Below are positions 46,545 through 57,114 of a stretch of 64,000 nt of DNA, piece after piece; position 1 is the stretch's first letter; each line of letters starts with the position of its first letter. The notes under the pieces are model-generated. The model searched no databases. It was not told where the DNA came from and saw nothing but the letters and a program-made list of their open reading frames with translations. The DNA lies in the NCBI GenBank assembly GCA_030374765.1, contig JARGXX010000097.1:806001-870000 (forward strand), in the 5' to 3' direction. Made by a program: the position numbers and the translations under genes. This DNA comes from Agarophyton chilense (taxonomy: Eukaryota > Rhodophyta > Florideophyceae > Gracilariales > Gracilariaceae).

Positions 46545-49500
46545 CGTGTGAGAAACCCGAATTTGGGTGTTTGTAGAAAGGCGGAAGAAGAAAAGCGTTC
46601 AAATGCTTGGTTGTTTTGAGAGCTTGTTAATAATCAGTTGAAAATATGCTACTGGGGAGCGCTGTATGACAAACATCACCGAGCTTTACTGTAGGAGTTC
46701 GGGTTGGAAGCGGGTGTAGACAACTTGGCTCAGATTGGGCTCAGACTCAGACATAAGGAAAGCGTCACCATTGCACACGTCGCACAAAACAGAAACCGGT
46801 TGAGGGTTAGCCCTCCAAATTCAAGTTAAAATTCGCTGTTTGTTTTATACCCTCAACCAACTACGGGTCGTAGTTTATTATTCAAAATAAAGAGTTTCAA
46901 AACTCCTGCTTTTCCTGAACAAGCCCCAACGTTTCGGATTTCGCAAGAAACTCTACAGAAATACCTTCAGTGGAGCTCGCCCCCCCAACCCAGCAAATGC
47001 TTGTCGTAGATATGGGTTTCACAAACTCAATGAAAACCGATTTTCGCTGTAGACAAACAAGAGTCAGAGGCTTGCTCGCGTAGATTGTGATTGGAAAATG
47101 GCTCGAATCCAACCTTAGGATGATCCCCTGTATCAGGAGTCTTTGAATCAGAACGGAATCACTTTCTATGAACGACTTCAACATCGGTGATAACATCAAG
47201 CCATTGACATCTCCCGTTCAGATGATTATCCAACCCATGAACATGCAACATTGCATTCTCAGCAGACACAGCACTTGGAAAAACAACAGCAACACAAAGT
47301 TGTTTTGTACAAGTTTCTTTTCAAACCATTCCGCGAGTGCTTAAAAGGCTTCAAGGTTTTGTCAAAATGTAACTAATCCTAATTTTAAATATTTAGATAG
47401 ATCTTCATCGAGTTTGACTCTTCATTTTGCTTCGAAACGAACACTTTTTTGGAATGCAAGCCAAACGCATCGTCGGTACACCAAGCCGTTACGTCGCACT
47501 TACTTTCTAAATTTGCAGTTTTTATACCATGTCAGTAATTTGCAAACACTCAACATTTGATTCAACACTCACGTGAACCTAACTTTCCGGTCGCTAAATC
47601 CACATGTCATCAACATTTTTTGAAAATGAGCTTCTCTACAACGGCTCAATCTCCGCAACCGCACTGCAACGATAAATGTAACCCAGGCTTTCGTAGTTTG
47701 CACACTGCCCGCAAACTAGTAAAAAAGAATCGACATTGGAGATTCGTTACTTATTGTTGGTCAACATTCTCTCCGAGGAGACGGCAGGGAAAAGGGCATG
47801 GCACTCACAGCCGGTCTACACTACCTCGTCTGATGATCATTTGGGGAATTGGCAGGCTGGTTGCGAATGCAAGGGGTCATGTCGGTTGGAATTATTCAAT
47901 TGCTGACACCCTCTGTCGTTTTCTTTTCGATACGACAGAGGCAAATTGGGGAGGCGTAGGCTCGAAGGAACGCCGAGAGCGCGTAGGAGCTCCAGTATTT
48001 ATACTGACAGGTCGTGTCGAATAACGACGCCCTGATCAAGCGTTTTGTATCTTTCTCTGTGTGTTTCTGGACTGCTTCAATAAAGAAGGCGGTGCGGAAG
48101 CCTAGGAAGACGCGCTTCTTAGCCATTTAACTCCACCTTACTCTAATCATTCTACCTCTACATTTCCCTTTAACTGATCCAGTACTCTCAACTTCCGCGC
48201 TCTACGGTTTCTGCTAGTCAATAAGCTTTAGTTTTACAACACTTTTCATGAATCACTGCGACAGCGAAGATTTTTAAACATATCAAGAAAGCCCAAACCC
48301 TAAATCCAACCAAAAAATATGCATGGTGTGGCCGACACTGCCGTTATGCGATTACAAACGCTTGATATTCCCTACTCAGATGCCACATAGCTCGAAACGG
48401 GACGAAACGCTTGGGCTTTTGCTCGGCGAACTTCAAAGCGTACTTTACGGGTGCTATAAAAACGCTGATGCCGAATCGTTCCCTCAATAGCCAACTGAAT
48501 GAAGCGGCGAGCATCGGCCTTTGGCTACCTGTACGCAGCGATTTCATCTGCTTGTCCGTTTTCACTCCGACTTCTGCCTTTTACGAGCCTCACAGCGCTT
48601 CTTTAGCGCCTCAATCATTGCGTCCGTTGTCAAATGCTAACCATTTGTAGTAGTGATGCGGACATCGCCATCCTGTTCCACAAGTGCGTCACGCAGTAAC
48701 GTACGATTCCGCCGGGAAAAGCTTTGCAGCAACTGCTAAACTGACACTGGACTAGCCAGGCAACTATTCTGTTCCTCAAAATGCATTTTCAGGGCAGCAA
48801 ATATTGGGTTTTTCAATTCCATATCCAAAACATCTGTGTCTTATGAAAAACAAATCGTATGTTTGGAGCCGTATGTGATTTAGAATATGCGTTAGCAATT
48901 CACTGACCCACATCAAACGCATTAAGTTTGGACTTCTCTGGAGCCGCCTTGTGAAGTTCGCTCTGCAGAAAGAATTTAGAGAAGTTGAAACCAATGACAT
49001 CAAGTGGCTGGGTTATATGACAAGTATGCGCAGAAAGCGATCTTTGAAGAGCTTAAACGTCTTGCACTGAACGTGAGTGCCATATTTGTCGAAAAGGAGG
49101 AGCAGATAATGAACTCCCATTGCGCAGCGAAATTGTCTCTTCAAGAAACCCTTTCGCCTATTCAAAGATTATGTCGGTATCAGCGCCTGAGAGATTTCGT
49201 TGAAACAAATAGCACGTTGGAAGCAAAGAATCAAGCGTTTGTATTTCACCCCGAACTTTGTGGTAGTGCGCCATCTTCCCCGGAAATATTTTGACAAGCT
49301 TTAACGCTTCTCTACTCGTCGACATGACAGGATTCACGGTTATTCTTTCAAGATTGCCTTTAGTCGTCAACGCTTTTTGCAGGAGTCGGGCTCTATTTGC
49401 ACTTTTACTCTTACGAAGACTTCGATCCTTCTTCTTGTCAAACAGGGCTCCTGGTTGAACTGTGTTGAAAATTTATTCGGGTTTTCAATGTTGTATCTCT

Positions 49501-50747
49501 AAATTGCGGCTTTAACTCTAGATATGTACTGCGCCAATGATAATGGAGTCACTGCAGTTACATGCTTGTCTTCGACCATTTGAACGGGTTGAATCTGTAC
49601 TTCTTTGCGCTTTGCAAACGCTCAAACCCAGATGAGTGAAGTCGTGCTGTCCTAGAACGTTATATCAATTTGTCTAATGGAAGGCAAAAGTCGTACATAT
49701 TCCTGAAACGGCGTCAACCCTGAAGGACGGCCTTGTGCAATGTGATTGAAGTGGATATCTTCCGGTTGCTTCGGCTGTATCTCTGTATAGTTCTTGATCC
49801 ATTATACATTAGCAAGTAAAAGGGTTCTGATAGCAACTGTATGGTTTTGAGACAGTGCTTGCCACGATATGTGGTTATATACTCGGTCGTATATGGGGTT
49901 TTGTAGACTTTCATAACAGTTGTTCGTTGTGGAGATCCGATTCATGTTCATCGCAATGCACGTGACCTGGACGGAGTTGATCTGTGCTTGTGAGTGCGAT
50001 TCATCGCAAATGTCGCGCGATTCTAAGAAAACGGTTTAGATTGTGTAACAATAGTTTGCTTCCAGAGTTAAGAGAGATGAGGTTCTCGTCTTGACGCGCT
50101 TTGTCACTTCCGACGGTGAAAACCGGTGAATCCTATTCGATAAGCGTTCTTGATTTCAGGTTTTTTGGCGATATAGTGACCGGACGGTTAGTTGCAGACT
50201 TTTCCAAATTAGGTTGTATGCGTTTCAAAAAGTGTACAGCTTACGTTGTGAAAAAAGCGGATATGATTATATATCTGGGTGACTCTTCTCTGCTAAAAGT
50301 GCACGTCTCCAAAAGATCTCGAAGCTTTTGAACGGCTGGAGAGATTTATGTTAGCTTTGGACGGTCTATCGCTATGAGGGGAAGGAAGTACTTGGAAGTA
50401 TTCAGGTTGGCAGAGGTAAATTGCTCGTTTCTAGTAGATCCGTTCCCAATTCGTGAAACGGTGTGAGTGCTTTTTTCTATAGTTTACACAAGTGACTAAC
50501 ATTTAGTTTTTATTGTGTTCCTCCATTGTTTCGGTTTGTACGGTTGATGCAAAAATGGAGAATTACCATCTCCGATCGATGCATAGAATACTTCAGATTT
50601 ATGTAACGGTTCGAAATCTACAAACGTCTTTGAGCTAGGAATTCTTTTAATCTATCGGCAATGTAAATCGCCGACAATCTCTTTTAACCTTAACTTAATG
50701 GATATGTACACATTTTTATTAAAGACATGACGTATTCTCTATTACAG
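46545..50747. other. Mostly unassigned region with possible exons
   Basis: No long ORF is present. Candidate coding pieces are a minus-strand stretch at 46897-47199 and plus-strand stretches at 47557-48024, 49004-49294 and 50101-50331 (GDIVTGRLVADF). I cannot assign any to a family or chain them with credible introns. A G-plus-TGAAT donor-like and TTTCAG acceptor-like pair near 50126 and 50159 would give a 34-bp intron, which seems too short. The stretch may include untranslated and intronic parts of the gene whose last exon is at 50748. Confidence 0.25.
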
Positions 50748-50928
50748 GATACGTTCAGATCTTGATAAGTGCCGTTTTGAAGAGCTTATTTTTAACTATG
50801 ATTTCAAAAATTCGAATGAGAATTCGAAAGCATCCAATTCGAAAGCATCCAATTCGAAAGCATCCAATTCGAAAGCATCCAATTCGAAAAAGTCGGAGAG
50901 TTTGGCAAAGTGGAAAATAAAAGATTAA
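50748..50928 (+). CDS. Putative terminal exon with an in-frame 15-bp repeat
   Basis: The stretch begins right after TTACAG (an acceptor-like site ending at 50747). It runs open for 59 codons in one frame to TAA at 50926-50928. The product is acidic and polar (LDKCRFEELIFNYDFKN), then carries SNSKA repeats encoded by the tandem array at 50821-50889, and ends in a basic tail (KKSESLAKWKIKD). The repeat unit is 15 bp, so copy-number change keeps the frame, which favours real coding. The upstream exons are not identified. It could still be a chance open stretch. Confidence 0.4.
50821..50889. repeat. 15-bp minisatellite, 4.6 copies
   Basis: AATTCGAAAGCATCC is repeated four times perfectly from 50821, plus a partial fifth copy ending at 50889. 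It encodes NSKAS in the plus frame. Confidence 0.95.
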
Positions 50929-51010
50929 ACTTTTTTGTTCGTACTGCAAACTTCAGTGCCGCGGCATTGCTTATGGAACATCCTTTTCTATAGCAGGCTC
51001 TTTAGTGCAG

Positions 51011-51850
51011 ATGGTTTTGCTGCAGGAAATTGATGCTATTCTCCGCTCCGCGCTCGAATCCGATCTACGAGTGCTTACATTGTTTGGAGTTCTGTTATCG
51101 CTACTTCTAAGTATATGGGTTCGAATTATTCCTCTAGTTCTCAGCGCCACACAGCCAAAACGTCTTCTACAGGGGTTAGTTTTTCTTAAAGTGTATCGCC
51201 CAGAGTCTGTCCTTTGTACATTGGTGCGTTTTACAGAAAAGACACATCGGAAATGGGTGTGGGCTGTTGTCAATTTCATGGCAAACTGTTGTGTGGTACG
51301 TATTCTTTTTCTATTCCCAGCAGATCAAATCACCTCTAACCTTCACTTTTTAGATTTCGGTGGAACCGCCGTTTCGAAGGACGTTCGTTTCCTATTTATA
51401 AGGCCAGCGTAGATGGAGCAGACTGTGTGATTGTCGGACCATCACCATTCAGCCGGGTTAGGTACTTCCATAAACTTAATGGCCCTGGTTTGCGTTATGT
51501 AGTTGCTGTGAGTATTGGGACAAAATCGATTTTCTGGGTAGATGAGTCTTTTCCGCGTGGGGCTTACCCTGACGTTGTGATATTTTGAATGGAGTGAAAG
51601 AGTCGTTTACAAGACCACAAAAACGGGTTTCGCTGATAGGGGTTATTTGGATGAACGCTTTAGCTATTCTACGTCTACTGTTTCTCTGAGGTATTGGTCT
51701 TATGCTTGGGCGCGTCACGAGGCGATGAACAAATGCATCAAGCAGTATCGAGTATTGGCGAAAGCATTCCGCCACAGTCGATCCAAACCCGGTTTGTGTT
51801 TTCACCAAGTTGCTAACTTGACGCATGTCGAAATAGATGAAGGATGGTGC
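51011..51850 (+). mobile_element. PIF/Harbinger-like DDE transposase gene, degraded
   Basis: The plus strand holds the parts of a DDE_Tnp_4-type transposase in order. An N-terminal part ends with LVRFTEKTHRKWVWAVVNFMANC (in two pieces, to 51295). FRWNRRFEGRSFPIYKASVDG follows (51355 on), with the first catalytic Asp. Then come AVSIGTKSIFWVDESFPRG and AYPDVVIF (second Asp, near 51570), ADRGYLDERF (near 51630) and ARHEAMNKCIKQYRVL (third catalytic Glu, near 51725), then FRHSRSKPGLCFHQVANLTHV. A GTACGT...TTTTTAG stretch at 51296-51353 sits exactly between the first two parts and looks like a 58-bp intron. At least two frame changes break the gene (one just after that intron, one near 51590). No inverted repeats were found. 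The enzyme would cut and paste DNA with a partner SANT/Myb-like protein. Confidence 0.65.
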
Positions 51851-52929
51851 GAGAAGGCAAAGTTTAGGTGGAATAATTTATTTAGAATTTTATGCACATG
51901 CGTGTTCCAATTTGGAATTACTTACAGACAGCAAGGTGAGTGTCGCACAGAGGAGGACGTCCGAATCGACGAAGGTCTTGTTGGATACGCTTCTACAGCA
52001 AAGTAGGACGTCCGAAGCGTCACAATGCCGTAGCTTCTCACGGTTTTACGCGAAGCGGATATGCGTAGTAGTAATTGATAGTTACATCAAAACCACACTA
52101 TCAATCTCTATAAAGGCGAGCGCCGAGGCGGCAGAAGTCAATGACCAAAAAAAAAAAATGGGCCAGCCTCGACGCTCAGCAACTGCCTACAATTTTACTG
52201 AAAACGCAGCTGCTCCTTGGACAAGAACCGGTTTTTGCTGAGTAGTGCGGGTGTAAAATGACTCGCTTGACGGGTTCTTGATGTGCGCCTGGCTACTATG
52301 GACTATTCATACTCGTGAACCATCAGAAACCCTCATTTCTGTATTTTACCGCGTCTCTCTGATAACATCAACACCATTGGTGCGCTTTTGATATGACGCA
52401 ACACCATCCCCCGCCAAAATAGTTGGAAGCAATCATACCGGCTTCATTTGAGAACCGGCTCGAATTGAGATGTACAGCTTCCTTATTTGTTTTTGAGCCC
52501 AAACTAGCTGTACCCAGCCGTTTCACGATGACAATGGCAGACTTGGCCTGGGTGACGATCTGGACACACACTACATAGCATGTGCCCCGAATATGCATGC
52601 AACAGTGCGCAAATCTTGTTTGGGATCATTGCTCCTCTTTTGGGATTATAGGTAGCACAAAGTTACGGTCTGTGACCCAGCTACTCGAGCGAGCTCACAG
52701 ACACTTTATTAAAGCACAACCCGAAGTGCTCAAGCAACATTCTTCCGGGTCAGCGATTAGGTCATAACTTCGTTCAGACATTTGTGGCCACACATTTTCC
52801 TTTCTTACACCATTGATAAACTCTACTTTTTGTCACTTCTGTTCTACTCCTGACAGCACCATTTTACTTCGAGGACCGCTTTAATCAACCATCAATGCCC
52901 ATTTCATTGCGACGGCCAACTGCGCGTCT
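51851..52929. other. No gene recognised
   Basis: The stretch contains a run of nine As near 52147 and only short ORFs. It may include the 3' end of the Harbinger copy. I see no clear inverted repeat. Confidence 0.3.
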
Positions 52930-53221
52930 AAAAAGACAAACATAAAAGCGAAAAATAGAGAAAAGGATTCGTTTAGAAGTGCTGCAGCTCTTCAAAGCAA
53001 ACACAAGCATACGAAATTTTGCGTCCGGATTTTCTTTATCACTTGCGACGACCTATAGACTCTTTCATACGTACCAACGAGACAAGGCCACACACTTGAA
53101 CCGACTCCTCGACCCAGTCTATGACAATCCCGGTAGATCGACTATATTAGCGCAAACAAAAGAAAAGGCCATCGTAGAACGTGCACTAATAGCTGCAAAA
53201 ATTGGATTTGCTTTGAATTAA
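52930..53221 (+). mobile_element. Helix-turn-helix fragment of a pogo/CENP-B-like transposase
   Basis: An open plus-strand stretch, without a nearby ATG, encodes IEKRIRLEVLQLFKANTSI, then FASGFSLSLATTYRLFHTYQ, then GRSTILAQTKEKAIVERALI and GFALN. The order (basic start, helix-turn-helix with A-x3-S-x3-TTYR, a linker ending GRSTIL, and a second helical block ending GF-x-L) matches the N-terminal psq/HTH and CENP-B-type DNA-binding region of pogo/Tigger-related transposases. The DDE catalytic domain is absent and an LTR retroelement begins 206 bp downstream at 53428. It is a partial, dead copy. Another HTH-type transposase family is possible. Confidence 0.45.
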
Positions 53222-53427
53222 TGCAATGAAGAGTGTCATGGCTGAAATTTCAACCGACAACCTTATAGGATATCGTCAAGTAATACTATCTGGTAACGCC
53301 TTGTGCGTGTTTTGCGCCAAAAACCCCTCACCAACATTTCGGAACGCTGAACACATGTCTCACAAATACTTCGAGGATGAAAACATGGGACTCGTATAAA
53401 CGCTGAAAGAAGCATTGCAAGACTTCC

Positions 53428-53640
53428 TGTAATATAGTATCACGTGACATCCATTTATTGTTATTACGTAGCAACCACTTATTACAAATTCATATGTTTG
53501 AATCCGAATCAAACATACAAGCGGTCACAAACATGTCTATATAAGCTACATGATTTGTGCCTCAACGATAGAAGCGGCAGGATTCATCGTTGCAGTGAGT
53601 AAACGTGAAGTTCAGTCCTCATTATATCTCCTCTCTTACA
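53428..53640 (+). repeat. 5' LTR of gypsy-3
   Basis: A 213-bp candidate LTR starting TGTAATATAG and ending TCTCTTACA, with TGTAA/TTACA ends and a TATATAAG box near 53540. It is followed after two bases by TGGTAGCATCG, a plausible tRNA primer-binding site. No second copy is in the window, so the ends rest on these signals alone. Confidence 0.6.
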
Positions 53641-55436
53641 TTTGGTAGCATCGCACGATTTCAGAAACACCTGGGCAGAAATGAGCGCAGTTACGCGTAG
53701 CCGTAGGAACGGTGACGACAACCATGATGTGGAGCAAGCTGATGCTTCACAGTTCCAGCAACAGCCGAGTGTCATGCAAACGACAGTGCACCAGCAGGCT
53801 GATCACATTAAGACTCTTCAAGCGCAGCTAAACAATGGTCAGAATACTGTCCGAAACCAGAGTAATACTGGGGCCAATGATTTCAAGTCTCCGGTGGTTC
53901 CGCTTTTCAAAAAGACTACTATCGACTGTAAGTCTGAGCGAAAAAAAAGTTTCTTTTACTCAATCGAAAAGTATGGAACCTTATGTAACTACTCTGAAGA
54001 ACAATTGGTGGCTTTGGCCGAATGTCACTTGCAGGACCGCGCAGCATCGTGGATTCTTCGTTGAGAACGCGAAAACCAGAAACCTCAGACGCTTGAAGAT
54101 TTGAAGCGTGAGATGGTTCATGAATATGTTCCTACAAACGATAAAGCCGCCGCGCGTGTGCAGCTGATGGACATTAATCTGAAACACTTGAACGATTTTA
54201 ACGAGCATATAGCATCTTTTGAAGACTTGATTACGTTGTGTGGTATTCCAACGGAGGAGGATTACATTTATTTTTTCGATAGCGTACCCAAGTCCTACAA
54301 AGGAAAGTTTGCAGAACGCTTCTATGATTACCAACCCCTTAACTGGAGAGGTCGTACAAATATTTACGTAGCATACGACTACGCCAGGACATTGGATCTC
54401 TCAATAAAGCTAAGTGGTGGGTTTCAGAAGAATACAAACGAGGATAAAAGAGGGTTCGAAAATAAGAAAAAAAGAGAGGAAACACGTTCTCCGACTCCAA
54501 AAAGGACGCGAAGCCTAGCCCAAAGGACGATAACACTGTCAGCTGGAGTCCGACTAAGAGAGGAGAAAATAAGCTGTACAGGAAGAATGACCTATGTTTC
54601 AAGTGTGAACGCAAGGGCTCGAGTGACCCAGACTATCCTTGTCGTGAAGACGGAAAAAGAAAAAGGAAAACGAACTCAAAAAACGAGTAAAGCCGCAGCG
54701 CAGTGCGGCTCCTGAAGGCATCATGGAAATGCCTCGCCTTTCTGCCATGAAAATGGAAAAGGAAGAGAACTGGATGTATGACGCAACCTTTAGTAGACAT
54801 TCTATTCGCGTGGTTGTTGATTCCTTTGCTTCCCATAACTTCATGGCATTTAAAATGGCTGAGAAGTTTGGTCTTGATGTGTAGGATACAGCTGGCGTCC
54901 AAATTGAACTTCGAGACAAGACAGCAAGACCAGTCATTGATAAACTCACTTCAGTGTTGAATGTCAACGGATACTTGTCCACTGAGAGTGTCTTCCTCAT
55001 CGATATGAATAGTGAAGAAGTTCCACCAGTTCTCATATTAGGACGATCTCGGTTGAGGAATCAGAATCCGGATATCAATTTGGCTTGTAACGCATTATTG
55101 TTGACAAGATCGAATGGATCAACGGTAAACGTTCTTCCACGGACGATTAAGAACTCCTGCAACACGAAAATGTTGAAAAGAATGTCATTCAAGAAACTGA
55201 CGCGGATACTGAAGAAAGGCAACTGTGAGTTGTACATGGCTCGAATTACAAAAGGTGGGGCTTCTCACTTAGAAATGTGAAGACAAAAAATAACTTCAAG
55301 GATATACTTATCGACTATGAAGACATTTTTCGAGAAGAATTGCCGGAAGAACTACACTCAACACCTGGAATGGAGTTTAAGATTAACCTCAAACCCGGAG
55401 CACCCCCTCCAGTAAGACCATTTATCCGATTGTCCC
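53641..55436 (+). mobile_element. Gypsy-3: 5' part of a Ty3/gypsy element, broken
   Basis: Parts seen in order: primer-binding site; gag from about 53680 (a Gln-rich start, then a capsid-like region with LQDRAASWILR and DINLKHLNDFNEHI); a Lys/Arg/Glu-rich stretch; a knuckle-like block near 54580-54640; a protease-like block near 54800-54880 (VVDSFASHNFMAFKMAEKF); and the very start of reverse transcriptase (MEFKINLKPGAPPPVRPF, near 55370-55420). At 55437 the sequence changes to the zinc-finger array. It is a different family from gypsy-1 and gypsy-2, with several breaks. Confidence 0.75.
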
Positions 55437-55482
55437 ATGGAACTGACACTCTCGAGTCGTTTACTGGCCTTGCATATGTAAT

Positions 55483-55707
55483 ATGAGTGCGTCAGTCGCT
55501 GAAACCAATGATAGAGCCATCGCTCGCAAGGCAACCGGGAAGGGGCTGGGATGCAACGACGACGAGATCGTTTCCCTTGCCCGTGGTGCATCTGCGGCGT
55601 TTACAACCCCTACATATGGGTTTGGAATGACTTTCATGCATTATTGTAGTTGTAGCAGCGGGAGCCATAGCGGTAACTACTGCTGCTTCATCTTCAGATG
55701 TCGATAA
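55483..55707 (+). pseudogene. SANT/Myb-like leader ORF remnant, unit 1
   Basis: A 74-codon ORF opening with ATG 46 bp inside the unit. The first 45 residues contain GKGLGCNDDEIVSLARG followed by FTTPTYGFGM. This is reminiscent of the N-terminus of SANT/Myb-like partner proteins of Harbinger elements (pattern GKG-x-E/DDE-x-LARA...P). The similarity fades and the frame closes soon after. An ORF of 102 codons lies on the opposite strand over the same bases (55492-55800), so either reading could be the real one. Confidence 0.3.
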
Positions 55708-57114
55708 CATCGCTAGATGTTGGCTGGCTAGGGGTATGCAGGTGTTGGGGATCACCTTATTTTGAGCAAGACGCCCAAACCCAAGTTTTCGGTGGGCCAA
55801 TCACAGCTGAACGATTTTCGTGCCACTTTTGGGTTTGGACGGCAGGCGTGGGCATGGCCGAACATTAGCGACTCGAAAGGAATGTTGTAGAAAGCTTGAA
55901 ATTGTTGGGAAGCCAATCTTCACTAGCAGCTGGTTCAAGCTGCATCCACATAAAAGTAATCTGACAGAGGGAGAGAGTCCAGTCACGCTTGAGCGGCTTG
56001 GCAAACGTACCACTTCCTATATTACCGATTTCTTTGACCATCTACCACTCTGCAGAACGATAGTCACAAACTTGATCAGCTTCATAAGGCTCCGCTCGTT
56101 CTTCATCGCTAGCTTTTTCGGTCGGAAGGGCTTTGCTTCTTGTGCTCGTTATTACTCCTCAGACAACAGTCGAGGAAAACTAGATATGGTTTGTTGACGA
56201 CTTTGGAGAGTGCAGCGCAGAACCCCGTACTAACACAGAAGGGCACACTTGTCGCGTTGGTTTCTCGGCCCCGCTTGAGGTTGTCGCTTCCAATGAAGGC
56301 CACTGCTTTTATTCACTTGTGCCTGGGTCCGATAGAGCTCATGAACGGAGTCCAACCTGCCCCTTACATTAAACGTCATTGTGGCTCACTAGGACGTCCG
56401 CATGGCGCAAATGCATAACAAATTGTTCATATTGCTCGAGCTTGCTACCCCACACTGCCAGTATTCATGGAGCTGACTGCGGTGCCTCATTATCACGCCA
56501 AAAGAACAGATCTCAGAACTTTCAACATGGTTTTATATATTCATTTCTTGCGGCAGTATCCCTTTTTGCTGGAAACGAAGACATGACCAAATCCCGCCAC
56601 GAAGCAAGTATTCAAATTTTTTGTGGAATAGATACGAATTAGCTCAGGCCCGATCATTCTCAAACTTAGTTTTTGTTTTATCATGCTAATCTCTTTCAAA
56701 CCCCAGAAGAACCCGACGTGCCCCTTTTGAAGTACTTATTTTTTGTATGGGGCATGACACACCACTGTATCTCGGTAGTCCTCAAAAACGTTTGGTGAAA
56801 AGCAGATGCATAAGCAGCATTAAGTATCATAGACTGTGTTTCCAACTCAAGCGACAGACTTTCAAAGAGGGTTAGTCTTAAACGCTACATTTTTTGTTTT
56901 TCATATTCCCAGTATGCATGTATTTTAGGAACTGTCGAATCATTATAGTTCTATGTTGCATGTGTATAAGTATGCTTTGTACTTACTTGTCTTCTCCTTC
57001 CTGTTTCTACCCATTGTCAAAGCAAGCAACTGACAAGTTCTGAGTTCTAGAAGAACCCAACAAGTGTAACGCTTTTTTTTCCAAAAACCTTTCCGAGGAT
57101 ACTGATACCAAAAA

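Noticed and set aside
47557-48024. Plus-strand ORF with HTARKLVKKNRHWRF, briefly reminiscent of ribosomal protein uS12/RPS23
   Set aside because: Only about ten residues resemble it, and none of the conserved loop or C-terminal sequence of that protein follows.
50101-50331. GDIVTGRLVADF stretch considered as an exosome S1-domain protein
   Set aside because: The match is one short phrase, the remainder does not align with the family, and the implied intron would be only 34 bp.
50821-50889. Evenly spaced repeat considered as a CRISPR-like array
   Set aside because: The copies are directly adjacent with no spacers and lie in a eukaryotic open frame; it is a minisatellite.
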